Assembly (NCBI RefSeq): GCF_006874425.1
Contig: NZ_VIJZ01000017.1
Span: forward strand, 1-63,907
Direction: 5' to 3'
DNA from: Paenibacillus ottowii
GTDB lineage: Bacteria > Bacillota > Bacilli > Paenibacillales > Paenibacillaceae
Length of the DNA: 63,907 nt
The notes under the pieces are model-generated. The model searched no databases. It was not told where the DNA came from and worked only from the letters and a program-made list of their open reading frames with translations. Positions within the stretch are counted from its first letter, which is position 1; every line of letters starts with the position of its first letter. Made by a program: the position numbers and the translations under genes. Below, piece by piece: positions 8,889 to 17,527 of this stretch.

Positions 8889-8936
8889 ACAGGGGATGAC
8901 ATCATTATAAACATCACTCCTTTGGAGGGGATGTAA

Positions 8937-8972
8937 GAAAACCGCTCGGCATAAGCCGAGCGGTTTTTTTTG
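8937..8972. terminator. bidirectional terminator
   Basis: AAAACCGCTCGGC / GCCGAGCGGTTTT is flanked by A and T runs and lies between the convergent lipoprotein and acetyltransferase genes, so it can serve both. Confidence 0.92.
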
Positions 8973-9009
8973 TCTATGATTAAGTTGTTTTTCGTGCAGT
9001 ATGAGTTCG

Positions 9010-9567
9010 TCACACGTTATCCTCAGCCAGAATCGCGAACATCTGATGATCTTGCCATTCGCCCTGAATCTGTACCAGCTTGCGAGCAATACCTTCCGGC
9101 TGAAAGCCACATTTCTGTAATACACGTTGTGAGCGATTATTATGCAGAAGGGTACCTGCCTGGAGACGATGTAGAGATAAGGCACGGAAAGCATATTGTA
9201 TGATTAGCTTTAAAGCAGCCGTCATATGCCCTTTTCCCTGCTCCTGTTGATCCATCATATAGCCGACATCGGCGAATTGACCAACTCCACGCACCAGATT
9301 GGAAATAGAGATATAACCTATCAAACGTTCTTGTTTTAAGAGAAAGATACCAAATAAGTAGCCTCGATCTTCTTCCGCTTGGCGCAATCTCTGACGGATA
9401 TAATCCTGTTGTTTCTCTAAAGTAAAAAATGAATTCTCATAAAGCGGTTCATAGGGGGCATGAGAGTCCCTATTTCGAAGCCTAAGGCCGAGAAGGGCTT
9501 CGCCATCCTCCAAGCCTAGAGGACGTAAAAAGATCCCCTGAGGCGTGTTATACAAGCTCATAGGCAT
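9010..9567 (-). CDS. GNAT N-acetyltransferase (RimJ/RimL type)
   Basis: This 185-aa protein has the GNAT fold of the RimJ/RimL branch, which transfers acetyl groups to protein N-termini or small amines. The acetyl-CoA loop region DQQEQGKGHMTAAL and the C-terminal HRLQAGTLLHNNRSQRVLQKCGF motif are visible. ATG 9567 is chosen because AAAGGAGA lies 9 nt upstream; a longer reading would start inside that ribosome site. It lies downstream of tadA on the same strand, probably in one operon. The substrate cannot be read from sequence. Confidence 0.88.
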   Translation of the reverse strand: MPMSLYNTPQGIFLRPLGLEDGEALLGLRLRNRDSHAPYEPLYENSFFTLEKQQDYIRQRLRQAEEDRGYLFGIFLLKQERLIGYISISNLVRGVGQFADVGYMMDQQEQGKGHMTAALKLIIQYAFRALSLHRLQAGTLLHNNRSQRVLQKCGFQPEGIARKLVQIQGEWQDHQMFAILAEDNV

Positions 9568-9626
9568 GGGTGGATCTCCTTTCATAGGGAATTAGCAGTG
9601 AAATGAGAACTTTGTCCTTGTTCTCC

Positions 9627-10127
9627 TCAGGATGGAGAGGGGGGAGGAGACGATTTGGCAGCCGCTCTTTTTTGCCGGAGCTGTCGGAAAAAGTTTGTTA
9701 GCAAGGAGGCACATTCCTCTTGAAGTACACCACTGGTTACTTCTGTACAATGGTTAAAGCGAGGCTCCTGCAACAAATTCATTAGCGTGCCTGCGCAGCC
9801 TGCCTTGGGATCTGTAGTGCCATATATTAAATGGGGGACACGCGATTGCACAATGGCTCCAGCGCACATCGGGCACGGCTCCAAAGTGACATACAGCCTG
9901 CAATCCAGCAGGCGCCAGGCTCCCAGATGCTCACTGGCCTGCCGGATGGCAACCATCTCTGCATGTGCGGTTGGGTCGGTATCGGTTTCGCGCAAATTGT
10001 AGCCACGACCGATAATTTCATTATCTTTTACAATGACAGCTCCGATGGGGACTTCACCCAACGCTTCTGCCTTGTACGCTTCCTGAATGGCTTCTTTCAT
10101 CCAATAGGCGTGATCCATAGTGGTCAC
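9627..10127 (-). CDS. tadA: tRNA adenosine(34) deaminase TadA
   Basis: It converts A34 to inosine in the wobble position of tRNA-Arg(ACG). The zinc-dependent cytidine-deaminase fold is clear: HAE (His55, proton-shuttle Glu57) and PCPMC (Cys85, Cys88). At 166 aa it is the normal length, with a Pro/Ser-rich tail (SSPPPSPS). The start is GTG at 10127, 10 nt after GGAG; an ATG three codons later is the alternative. In B. subtilis tadA is followed by the SRP RNA and dnaX. Here those lie 49 kb away. Confidence 0.96.
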   Translation of the reverse strand: MTTMDHAYWMKEAIQEAYKAEALGEVPIGAVIVKDNEIIGRGYNLRETDTDPTAHAEMVAIRQASEHLGAWRLLDCRLYVTLEPCPMCAGAIVQSRVPHLIYGTTDPKAGCAGTLMNLLQEPRFNHCTEVTSGVLQEECASLLTNFFRQLRQKRAAAKSSPPPSPS

Positions 10128-10157
10128 TGGGGAATTGCTCCTTTCAAACGTCGGAAT

Positions 10158-10284
10158 TATCCAACGAACAAGTATTCCGTTGTTAACATGATGTGAATAA
10201 AATTGTGGATAACACCATACTTATCCACATACTTATCCACAGTTTATAATAACTTCTGTGTATTTGTGGACTAAATGTGGATGA
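10158..10284. promoter_or_regulatory. DnaA-box cluster between tadA and the histidine kinase gene
   Basis: Three perfect 9-mers matching the strict DnaA box TTATCCACA lie at 10204-10212 (reverse), 10221-10229 and 10233-10241. Degenerate copies lie at 10158-10166, 10265-10273 (reverse) and 10276-10284 (reverse, one mismatch), in an AT-rich 330-bp gap with no gene. This should bind DnaA. The gap starts about 75 bp before the tadA start (divergent side) and ends about 170 bp before the kinase. A possible kinase promoter begins with TTGACA at 10319, with a poor -10. Confidence 0.8.
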
Positions 10285-10456
10285 TTATCTTATTACATTG
10301 TAGGTAAATGCTCGCCTATTGACAACATTGTTCACAAGATGTGTATTTATGTATATCCGGTAAATGTAAATGCTGGTATCCCAGACGCTATTACGGTATC
10401 ATTGAGTTAGCAATTGCCAGTAATCGCCAGCATACGGCAAGAGGTGAGAAATCAGT

Positions 10457-12733
10457 GTGTCGATAAAAATCAGAATAACGATCATTTTGTCAGGGTCGGT
10501 CCTATTTATCCTGTTGTTAAACATCGCACTCAATTACTACACGACCCATGAAAATCTAAGAAGTGACAGTGAAACCAAAATGGTTCTGACGGCTAAAATT
10601 ATCGGAGGAGCTATCGAACAAAACCGGCATAGCTGGGAAGCCGTTGACAAGCAGCTCGGATATAATTTGTGGCTTTCTGCTACGTTGGCTGCTAATCAGC
10701 TCGATTCCGACATCCGAAATATCCAGCAGGAACAGCTACAACAAATAGCTACACTCCACAGGGATATTAATATTTCTTTGATAATCCGAGAAGGACAGGG
10801 ATATAAGGTTGTCAAATCTTCGAATCCTAAAGAGCTAACGTCATCCGACCCATTGACAGGGCATTGGAAAAATGCAGTTGACCAATTATATGAGCATGGA
10901 CAGGTGACCATGGCACATGGTCAGAATCTGGATCATTTTTGGACCAGTTCATTTGATTACACAGATTCAGGCTTTGCACATATCAATAAATGGGGATTCT
11001 ATTATGACCAAAAACGTAACTACTTAATTCGAATATCCTTCCAGGATACTTCAGTCCAGGATTTTATACCTATCCTGAGCCCAGCTGAGATTGTGAAGCA
11101 GACTCAGCAAGTGGATTATCGCATTTTGGAAATAACAGGAATCAACCCTGCAACCTTTGGTGGCGCTACGATGGACAAAAACGGTAACGACCGAAAGTAC
11201 TATTATATGTACAACAAACCGATCCAATTCGGCACATATCAACTAGCGAGAGTGCCAGAGGATCGTTTGGCCGTGTCCAGGGCGATTCTTTCGGGAGAGA
11301 GTATCGTACAAGATTGCTATATCAAAGGCGAACGGGTGCTTGTCAGTTACATACCTTTTTATCCGTCAAACCGTGATGCCTATGTCATCCGTATTGTCAT
11401 GAGTTATGATACCATCGCTTCTGTTATATCCAAGCAATTGATTAGCTTAGTAGCCATTTCCATTGTTCTTTTGGAGGTTGTGATCATTGGAAGCTATGTG
11501 CTCGCCAGCTTATTTGTCCGTCCCATACAGTCAATTTTGGGGAAAGTGAACGAGATGGCTGACGGTCATTTTGATACACGGCTACAAATTAAAGGTGGTC
11601 ATGAGCTTGCACAGCTAGGTGAGCGCATTAATGCGATGGCCTACAATTTAGGGATGTATACGAGAAGACTTGAACAGATGTATGAAGAAAACCGTTCTGT
11701 AAAAGAGCATCTAGAATCAGTTATTAATCAGACGGCAGATGCAATCCATGTAACCGATCAGGAGGATTGTGTTATTCGGGTCAACCATGCATTCGAAGCT
11801 TTGTACGGATGGACCAAGAAAGAATTGGTTGGCCGTAAGCTGGAGTTTGTACCACCGCAGCTACAGGAAGAGTATGAATTTCAGAAGGAGAGCCTGCTTC
11901 AGGGAGAAAGCATCGTATCAAGTGAGACCCTACGAATGCGTAAGGATGGAAGTACAGTAGAGATTAGTATGAGTACGTCGCCTATTCTGGATGAACAAGG
12001 AGAAATCTTAGGTTTTATCTGTGTTTCTCGTGATATCACGGGGCGCAACCGGATGGAGGAACTGCTGCGTAGATCAGAGAAACTGACAACTGTAGGGCAA
12101 CTGGCGGCAGGTGTAGCGCATGAGATTCGTAATCCATTAACCACACTACGCGGCTTCCTACAACTACAGCAGCAAAATCAAGTGTTAAATATGAAACACA
12201 ACGATATTATGATGTCTGAGCTGGATCGCATTAATTTGATTGTTAGCGAGTTTTTAATACTGGCGAAGCCACAAGCCGTGCATTTTCAGAAAAAAGATGT
12301 CCGTTATATTGTGAGTGATGTTATTTCTTTGCTAGATAGCCAGGCGCATCTGTTGGGTATTGTATTCGATCTTCAGGTCACAGACGAACCTGCCTTGGTA
12401 TATGCTGAAGAAAATCAGTTAAAACAGGTATTCATTAATTTACTTAAAAATAGCATGGAGGCTATGAGTAAAGGCGGCATCATCACAATTCATTTGTTCT
12501 TAGAGGGAGAAAGCGTTAAAATCGTCATACGGGACCAGGGAAAGGGCATTCCTGCAGAAATGCTGTCCAAGCTGGGAGAACCTTTTGTCACAAGCAAAGA
12601 AACAGGTACAGGGCTAGGGCTTATGGTCAGCCAGCGTATTATACAGAGCCACAAAGGTACACTGGATATTGAAAGCACAGAGGGAGAGGGAACAACGGCC
12701 CTCGTGCAGCTTCCGATTGCCAAGCCTGAATAA
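10457..12733 (+). CDS. membrane sensor histidine kinase with HAMP and PAS domains
   Basis: This 758-aa kinase has an N-terminal membrane helix (about 7-27), a roughly 300-residue extracytoplasmic sensor, a second helix (about 325-352), a HAMP linker, a PAS domain (about 420-530) and a complete kinase core. The H-box VAHEIRNPLTTL has phospho-acceptor His555, and the N box (NLLKNSMEA), G1 (DQGKGIP) and G2 (GTGLGLMVSQ) follow. There is no response regulator gene next to it. Orphan kinases with this HisKA subtype (as in B. subtilis KinA/KinB/KinE) often feed the Spo0F phosphorelay, and spo0F is present in this window, so that is a reasonable inference. The start is GTG at 10457 after AGAGGTGAG. 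DnaA boxes lie upstream. Confidence 0.93.
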   Translation: MSIKIRITIILSGSVLFILLLNIALNYYTTHENLRSDSETKMVLTAKIIGGAIEQNRHSWEAVDKQLGYNLWLSATLAANQLDSDIRNIQQEQLQQIATLHRDINISLIIREGQGYKVVKSSNPKELTSSDPLTGHWKNAVDQLYEHGQVTMAHGQNLDHFWTSSFDYTDSGFAHINKWGFYYDQKRNYLIRISFQDTSVQDFIPILSPAEIVKQTQQVDYRILEITGINPATFGGATMDKNGNDRKYYYMYNKPIQFGTYQLARVPEDRLAVSRAILSGESIVQDCYIKGERVLVSYIPFYPSNRDAYVIRIVMSYDTIASVISKQLISLVAISIVLLEVVIIGSYVLASLFVRPIQSILGKVNEMADGHFDTRLQIKGGHELAQLGERINAMAYNLGMYTRRLEQMYEENRSVKEHLESVINQTADAIHVTDQEDCVIRVNHAFEALYGWTKKELVGRKLEFVPPQLQEEYEFQKESLLQGESIVSSETLRMRKDGSTVEISMSTSPILDEQGEILGFICVSRDITGRNRMEELLRRSEKLTTVGQLAAGVAHEIRNPLTTLRGFLQLQQQNQVLNMKHNDIMMSELDRINLIVSEFLILAKPQAVHFQKKDVRYIVSDVISLLDSQAHLLGIVFDLQVTDEPALVYAEENQLKQVFINLLKNSMEAMSKGGIITIHLFLEGESVKIVIRDQGKGIPAEMLSKLGEPFVTSKETGTGLGLMVSQRIIQSHKGTLDIESTEGEGTTALVQLPIAKPE

Positions 12734-12782
12734 CGAGTCAGGGCAGGAGGAAGTGTGTTCGTAGAAATGGAGGGTACACAGG

Positions 12783-13484
12783 TTGCGCATTAACAAGTTT
12801 ATCAGCGAAACTGGCTTTTGCTCGCGTCGGGAGGCGGACAAGCTGGTAGAGAGCGGCCGCGTGACGATTAACGGCGAAGTGGCCGTGCTGGGCAGTCAAG
12901 CGGAGGAAGGCGATGATGTTCGTGTGAACGGCAAGCCACTGCGCGATAAGTCCGATCACGTCTATATTGCATTGAACAAGCCAGTGGGCATTACAAGCAC
13001 GACAGAGAGCCACATTAGAGGCAATATTGTCGATTTTGTGGGGCACCCGCAGCGGATATTTCCGATTGGACGCCTGGATAAGGATTCAGAAGGTCTCATT
13101 TTATTGACCAATGATGGAGACATTGTGAATAAAATTTTACGGGCAGAAGGCAAGCATGAGAAAGAATATATCGTAACGGTGGATCGCCCGGTCACACCAT
13201 CTTTTGTACAGGGGATGTCCAGCGGTGTGAAGATACTCGGTCAGCGGACGTTGCCTTGTGAGGTGACGCGTGTATCTGAGCATGTATTCCGTATTATTCT
13301 AACAGAGGGGAAAAATCGCCAGATCCGACGTATGTGCGCTGCCTTCGGCTATGAAGTTAAAAAACTGCAGCGCCTGAGAATTATGAATATTCGGCTGGGA
13401 TCCCTTCAGAAAGGCGCCTGGCGTGACTTAACAGAGGCTGAAAAGCGGGAACTGGGCCAGATGCTTGATTATACGCTTAGCTAA
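12783..13484 (+). CDS. rluF: 23S rRNA pseudouridine synthase RluF-like
   Basis: It isomerises uridine in 23S rRNA to pseudouridine. The 233-aa protein has an N-terminal S4 RNA-binding domain (MRINKFISETGFCSRREAD onward, to about 60) and the RsuA-family catalytic domain with GRLDKDSEGL, where the Asp is the nucleophile. It resembles E. coli RluF throughout but lacks that protein's basic C-terminal extension. The start is TTG at 12783, 8 nt after GGAGGG. It begins 49 nt after the kinase gene with no terminator between, so co-transcription is possible. Confidence 0.93.
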   Translation: MRINKFISETGFCSRREADKLVESGRVTINGEVAVLGSQAEEGDDVRVNGKPLRDKSDHVYIALNKPVGITSTTESHIRGNIVDFVGHPQRIFPIGRLDKDSEGLILLTNDGDIVNKILRAEGKHEKEYIVTVDRPVTPSFVQGMSSGVKILGQRTLPCEVTRVSEHVFRIILTEGKNRQIRRMCAAFGYEVKKLQRLRIMNIRLGSLQKGAWRDLTEAEKRELGQMLDYTLS

Positions 13485-13556
13485 TGCAGAGGCCCTCTGA
13501 TAGCCTATAGCGCTTAGCTCTCGTATATGACAGGCTAGAATACAGGAATCACTAAA

Positions 13557-13600
13557 GCAAAAGGCACCAGCTGCAAAAAAAATGCGGCGGTGCCTTTGTT
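13557..13600. terminator. hairpin between convergent rluF and motB
   Basis: AAAGGCACC pairs with GGTGCCTTT around an A-rich loop. It could end rluF and motB transcripts from either side. Confidence 0.65.
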
Positions 13601-13618
13601 CATATAACATATTCATGA

Positions 13619-14458
13619 TCAACCTTCATTCGAGCTTGAGGTAGGACTAATAACTTGTGTACCGTTCTGATATTTGCGAAGAACGGAAATTTCGACACGA
13701 CGGTTTTTGGAGCGTCCTTCTCCAGTTTGGTTGCTTGCCAAAGGTCGATACTCGCCATATCCGATGGATACAAACTTGGTTGGATTGAGCTGCGGATTCA
13801 GCAACAAAATACGCAAAAAATTAAGCGAGCGTTTGGCACTCAAATCAAAGTTGGACGGGAACTGACTATTGGAAATAGGTACATTGTCTGTATGGCCGGA
13901 TACGATAACATCATAGCCAGGGAACTGTTGGAGCATGCTGGAAATGGACTTGGCCAGCTTCCTTGCCTCCGGCTTTACTTCGGCCTGCCCGGATGAAAAC
14001 AGGGCATTATCACTAATGGTGATCATCAGCTGGGACTGGTTCAGCTTGGTGTTCAGCAGAGTGGACAGACCGTTATTTTGAATGTATTGATCCATTTGTT
14101 TTTTAAGCTTCTTTAAATCTTCTTCTTCCCGCTGAGCGAGTTGCTTCTGCAGATCAGAGGTAGAAGTGGCTTTCGATTTTAACGGTTGTGTTACTTGTTC
14201 TTTATTTTTGCCCATATCCATCGATTGTGATGACGGATTCGCGGCTGAGTGATCCAGCACGCCCGTACCGCCACTAAAAGCTGAACTTAGGGATTGAGCC
14301 ATAGTTTCGAATTTTTTGGCATCGAGCGAGCTCATACCGAATAAGACAATAAAAAGAGCCAACAGAAGGGTCATTAAGTCGGAATATGGCAACAGCCAGC
14401 TTTCGTCAGCATGCTCTTCGTGCGGTTCATGTCTCTTTTTACTCACTGGAATCGCCAT
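13619..14458 (-). CDS. motB: flagellar motor stator protein MotB
   Basis: MotB anchors the flagellar stator to peptidoglycan and carries the ion-binding aspartate. The 279-aa product has a cytoplasmic basic N-terminus, one membrane helix at about 24-42 with the critical Asp27 in PYSDLMTLLLALFIVLF, a linker with a Lys/Glu-rich helix, and a C-terminal OmpA-like peptidoglycan-binding domain (about 145-265, GHTDNVPI and NFDLSAKRS). Its start overlaps the end of motA by 20 nt, so the pair is translationally coupled. Whether it uses protons or sodium cannot be settled by eye. Confidence 0.95.
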   Translation of the reverse strand: MAIPVSKKRHEPHEEHADESWLLPYSDLMTLLLALFIVLFGMSSLDAKKFETMAQSLSSAFSGGTGVLDHSAANPSSQSMDMGKNKEQVTQPLKSKATSTSDLQKQLAQREEEDLKKLKKQMDQYIQNNGLSTLLNTKLNQSQLMITISDNALFSSGQAEVKPEARKLAKSISSMLQQFPGYDVIVSGHTDNVPISNSQFPSNFDLSAKRSLNFLRILLLNPQLNPTKFVSIGYGEYRPLASNQTGEGRSKNRRVEISVLRKYQNGTQVISPTSSSNEG

Positions 14459-15233
14459 CCTTCTGGGTCATTGTAGCCCGTTCGGTCGGAGTCAGGAAGA
14501 TCGTCAGTTTCTGACTGATGGCAATCGTAGATATCCCCGATTGAATGGAAAGCAGACCTTCGACCATCATTAATTTAAGCTCGACTTCTTTTTTGGATAA
14601 CCGTTTCAGCTTGTTGGACATCGGATGCCACAGGACATAACCTGTAAAAATACCGAGCAATGTCGCAATAAAGGCTGCTGCAATGGCATGAGAGAGCTTT
14701 TCCATGTCACTAAGGTCGGCCAGAGCGGCGATCAGACCTACAACCGCACCAAGTACCCCGAGTGTTGGAGCATACATACCAGCTTGGGAGAAGATCAGTG
14801 CACCAGAGCGATGTCGATCCTCGGTAGCGTTGATATCCTCCATCAGAACGTCCCGTACGAATTCCTGATCATTGCCGTCAATAATCATTCGCATGCCGCC
14901 ACGCATAAAGGGATCGTCGATTTCCTCTACCTTGGATTCCAAGGCGAGCAGACCCTCACGACGGGTAATGGATGCCCACTCGGTAAACGTACCGATGAGC
15001 TCTTTGCGGTCTAACAGTTTTTGTTCGGTGAAAATAACCTTGAACAGCTTCGGAATCCGTTTGATTTCTGCCATCGGGAAGGCCATAAATATACTCGCTG
15101 CCGTTCCGACGAAAATAATCATGTAAGCAGCGGGGTTGTTGACCAGATTGACGACCGGAGCGCCTTTTAAGATCATCCCGACAACCAGTGACAAAATCCC
15201 GAGCACAAGTCCGATAATGGTTGAAATTTGCAT
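14439..15233 (-). CDS. motA: flagellar motor stator protein MotA
   Basis: MotA forms the ion channel with MotB and contacts the rotor. The 264-aa product has four membrane segments: two near the N-terminus (5-50) and two at about 150-205. Between them lies the cytoplasmic loop carrying charged residues, and the conserved P-rich turn (YAPTLGVLGAVVGLI) follows. ATG 15233 is chosen because GATGAGGTG lies 5 nt upstream and it gives the typical MotA N-terminus; a 16-codon upstream extension is not needed. The motAB operon here implies a motile host and has no other flagellar gene beside it. Confidence 0.95.
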   Translation of the reverse strand: MQISTIIGLVLGILSLVVGMILKGAPVVNLVNNPAAYMIIFVGTAASIFMAFPMAEIKRIPKLFKVIFTEQKLLDRKELIGTFTEWASITRREGLLALESKVEEIDDPFMRGGMRMIIDGNDQEFVRDVLMEDINATEDRHRSGALIFSQAGMYAPTLGVLGAVVGLIAALADLSDMEKLSHAIAAAFIATLLGIFTGYVLWHPMSNKLKRLSKKEVELKLMMVEGLLSIQSGISTIAISQKLTIFLTPTERATMTQKDGDSSE

Positions 15234-15420
15234 GATACACCTCATCCATGAGAATAGATTTTGAATCCTTTCATGCCGCATGGGTCATCCTTGCCCCAAG
15301 CGCGTCATTATGAGACGGATTATAGTATTTATCGACAAAACTCTCTTTTTTGTTAAGGGCGAATTTCCGGTATAATAAGGTGATTGGGTATTGAATGGCT
15401 GAACCACTGGAGGAAATAGC

Positions 15421-15714
15421 ATGGGAGTAAAGCATGGGCGCGAGTATGAACAAATTTTGAACGATTTGACAGAGGCTGTGGGACGCATCCCAGATAGCTA
15501 TGAATTTTTTGAAATGGAAGCAGAAGATTGGGACAGGCTGGACCCGGCGGGGCGTCAGGAGGTCAGTGAAGCTTTGGCAGAAGACTTATTTTATGCACTG
15601 GGTACAGAGCCCATTATCACTGTAGGTAGCGGTGTTGTGATTTATGAGCCGGAGCAGCACCGGATTTATGTACTCATTGGAGATGAGGAGCTGACGTCGG
15701 TCCCTTTGATCTAA
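15421..15714 (+). CDS. hypothetical protein (97 aa)
   Basis: I do not recognise a named family. It is a soluble acidic 97-aa protein with an N-terminal helical part and a C-terminal beta part (IITVGSGVVIYEPEQHRIYVLIG). It has no signal peptide and no Cys. The ATG follows GGAGGA by 5 nt. It lies divergent from motA and 116 nt before the pterin dehydratase gene. The ordinary codon use and good ribosome site make it a real gene. Confidence 0.72.
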   Translation: MGVKHGREYEQILNDLTEAVGRIPDSYEFFEMEAEDWDRLDPAGRQEVSEALAEDLFYALGTEPIITVGSGVVIYEPEQHRIYVLIGDEELTSVPLI

Positions 15715-15830
15715 AGGACGTCTGATGGATTTATCAACGGGGCCGTGGTAATATGTACACCAATATATCGTAGTTTTGGCCGCATGAAGCGGCTGAAAGG
15801 CTTCCGTATAAACGGGGAGGAGTTCGTAAC

Positions 15831-16130
15831 ATGCCTTTTACACAAGAAGAGATTGAAGCACATCTGGAGAAACTGGAGGGCTGGGAACTGGAGGAAGGAC
15901 GATGGATCGTTCGGAAATACAATTTTTCCAGTTTTATGAAAGGTATTGCATTCGTGGATGAAGTTGCCGCTATATCTGAGGCATTTAATCACCATCCATT
16001 TATTACGATTGATTACAAGACCGTGACTCTGCGTTTGACCTCTTGGGACGATGGCGGTATTATGGCTGTAGATATTAAAGAAGCCCAACAATATAATGAA
16101 GCTTTTGAAAAAATGCGCAGCGGTCATTAA
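15831..16130 (+). CDS. phhB: pterin-4a-carbinolamine dehydratase (PCD)
   Basis: It dehydrates 4a-hydroxytetrahydrobiopterin, recycling the cofactor of aromatic amino acid hydroxylases. Some bacterial homologues act in other pterin steps. At 99 aa it is the usual length, with the family signature EAFNHHPFITIDYKTVTLRL, including the paired His residues, and the downstream W-D-GG-I segment. The start is ATG at 15831 after GGGGAGGAG. No hydroxylase gene is adjacent, so the physiological partner is unknown. It is followed by a very strong terminator. Confidence 0.93.
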   Translation: MPFTQEEIEAHLEKLEGWELEEGRWIVRKYNFSSFMKGIAFVDEVAAISEAFNHHPFITIDYKTVTLRLTSWDDGGIMAVDIKEAQQYNEAFEKMRSGH

Positions 16131-16159
16131 GTTTGTAATGATCTGTCGTATATATGCTA

Positions 16160-16212
16160 AGAGCGCCTTCGCTATACAACATCGCGGTTGTATAGCGAAG
16201 GCGCTTTTATTT
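16160..16212. terminator. strong terminator between convergent genes
   Basis: A perfect 19-bp stem, AGCGCCTTCGCTATACAAC and its complement, with a 6-nt loop is followed by TTTTATTTAT. It lies between the PCD gene and the convergent acetyltransferase gene. Confidence 0.93.
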
Positions 16213-16225
16213 ATAGAGCCCGGTT

Positions 16226-16717
16226 CTAATGTTCAGGACGATATACCATACAATGGAACGGCTTTCTGCCATCTGGAGTCTGGCGCTCATAGGTATCGGT
16301 CAGCTCGAATCCAGCTGCCTTATAGGCTCGAATAGCCCGTTGATTCCACGTGAGCACCTCTAGGTCAATCTCATTCTGCGGGTGGCGTCGTCTGGCTTCC
16401 TCGGCAATGGCCCGGACAAAGTCGGAGCCTGTGCCGTGTCCGCATCTTTCAGGACGCATTCCAAGACCCAGCCGGGTCACACCAACCATAGGAAAATATT
16501 GGGCAAATCCCGCCAGCTTATTCTCTGCGTCCAGTACGGCAACATATTGCTCTTGGCGAAGCGTAGGACTCCCAAATTCGACTTCAAGTGCCTTCATTTG
16601 TTCCCATGGAAGCCAGCCATATATGTTGTAGGGGGGATCATAGCGCCACTCACAGATTTCAGCCGCTTGATGCTCGTCCATCGGCACGATCCGGTAGTTG
16701 GATATTGAGGCAGGCAC
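16226..16717 (-). CDS. GNAT family N-acetyltransferase
   Basis: This 163-aa protein is an acetyl-CoA-dependent N-acyltransferase of unknown substrate. It carries the GNAT core: the strand YVAVLDAENKLAGFAQY, the acetyl-CoA loop region MRPERCGHGTGSDFVRAI, and the C-terminal LEVLTWNQRAIRAYKAAGFE motif. I place the start at GTG 16717, 8 nt after AAAGGAGGA. The open frame continues 13 codons upstream but through the ribosome site. It looks monocistronic, sharing the preceding hairpin with the PCD gene. Confidence 0.88.
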   Translation of the reverse strand: MPASISNYRIVPMDEHQAAEICEWRYDPPYNIYGWLPWEQMKALEVEFGSPTLRQEQYVAVLDAENKLAGFAQYFPMVGVTRLGLGMRPERCGHGTGSDFVRAIAEEARRRHPQNEIDLEVLTWNQRAIRAYKAAGFELTDTYERQTPDGRKPFHCMVYRPEH

Positions 16718-16952
16718 TTTTCCATTCCTCCTTTTGCGTACTTCAATCATTAACAACAGATTGTAGACAAGTTAAAGAGGAATGGCAAGCGTGTTTATTT
16801 CGTACCTAAGTCGGGTATACATTCAATAAGAAGGAATTTACCGTTCAATGCTCCCCCAGCGGTGACGGTAAAACCGACGATGTTCGCTAACACTGAAACC
16901 TTTTGAGGCGTCAGTTCGTCAGTATTGATAATCATGGCTGATGTAGTGGACA

Positions 16953-16993
16953 TAAAAAACCGCAATTCGATTCCGGCCAGAATCAAATTGCGG
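16953..16993 (-). terminator. terminator of the NlpC/P60 gene
   Basis: On the minus strand CCGCAATTTGATTC pairs with GAATCGAATTGCGG and is followed by six T residues. It lies 26 nt after the nlpC-type stop codon. Confidence 0.88.
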
Positions 16994-17018
16994 CTAGGGT
17001 TAGCTTGCTGTGCGGTGG

Positions 17019-17519
17019 TTATTCTACGTTGTCGTCATCAGGAATTTCTGAAGCTACAGAATGGTAAGCGTCTGTGCTCATAATTCTTTTTGCACCGACA
17101 AAACGGTTAGCGTAATAATTTTCGTTCAGTGAGCTAACTACTACACCACGTGAAGTCGAGGAGTGGGCGAATTTCCCTTCACCTACGAAGATACCTACAT
17201 GGGAAATGCCTCTTCCTGTGGTGTTGAAGAACACCAGGTCTCCTGGTCTCATTTCATCACGGGATACAGAAGATCCCATTTTGAATTGTGATCCAGATTG
17301 ATGCGGCAGTTTAATTCCCAGTTTGTTGAATACATACATTGTGAAGCCGGAGCAATCGAATCCCTCGAGTGTAGTGCCTCCGCTTCTGTAGCTCGTTCCT
17401 TTGGCATCTTGGATGACCTGGTCCATCTTGGAGTCTGCGAATGCACTGCCGCCACCGAAAGTAAAGGATGTAAAGGCAATGGCGAGACTCATAGCTGCGA
17501 TCGTTAGCTTCTTCTTCAA
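17019..17519 (-). CDS. secreted NlpC/P60 cell-wall hydrolase
   Basis: This 166-aa secreted endopeptidase of the NlpC/P60 family is likely to cut gamma-D-Glu/diamino acid bonds in peptidoglycan. It has a signal peptide (MKKKLTIAAMSLAIAF to AFA) and then one catalytic domain with Cys in FDCSGF, His in ISHVGIFVG and a third polar residue in FAHSS. I set the start at TTG 17519 because GGAAGGGG lies 10 nt upstream and it yields an ideal signal peptide. The longer open frame would run back into the riboswitch. It is controlled by a c-di-AMP riboswitch, which fits the known link of that signal to wall homeostasis. Confidence 0.93.
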   Translation of the reverse strand: MKKKLTIAAMSLAIAFTSFTFGGGSAFADSKMDQVIQDAKGTSYRSGGTTLEGFDCSGFTMYVFNKLGIKLPHQSGSQFKMGSSVSRDEMRPGDLVFFNTTGRGISHVGIFVGEGKFAHSSTSRGVVVSSLNENYYANRFVGAKRIMSTDAYHSVASEIPDDDNVE

Positions 17520-17527
17520 AAAAAATA

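Noticed and set aside
7890..9194. A 434-codon minus-strand frame
   Set aside because: It lies opposite the lipoprotein gene and part of the GNAT gene and crosses a terminator; it is a mirror frame caused by codon bias.
16795..16986. A 63-codon minus-strand frame after the NlpC/P60 gene
   Set aside because: Its start lies inside the terminator hairpin, the next ATG (16953) sits in the T run, and no ribosome site is visible. The protein looks orderly, so it could be a remnant, but I do not call it.
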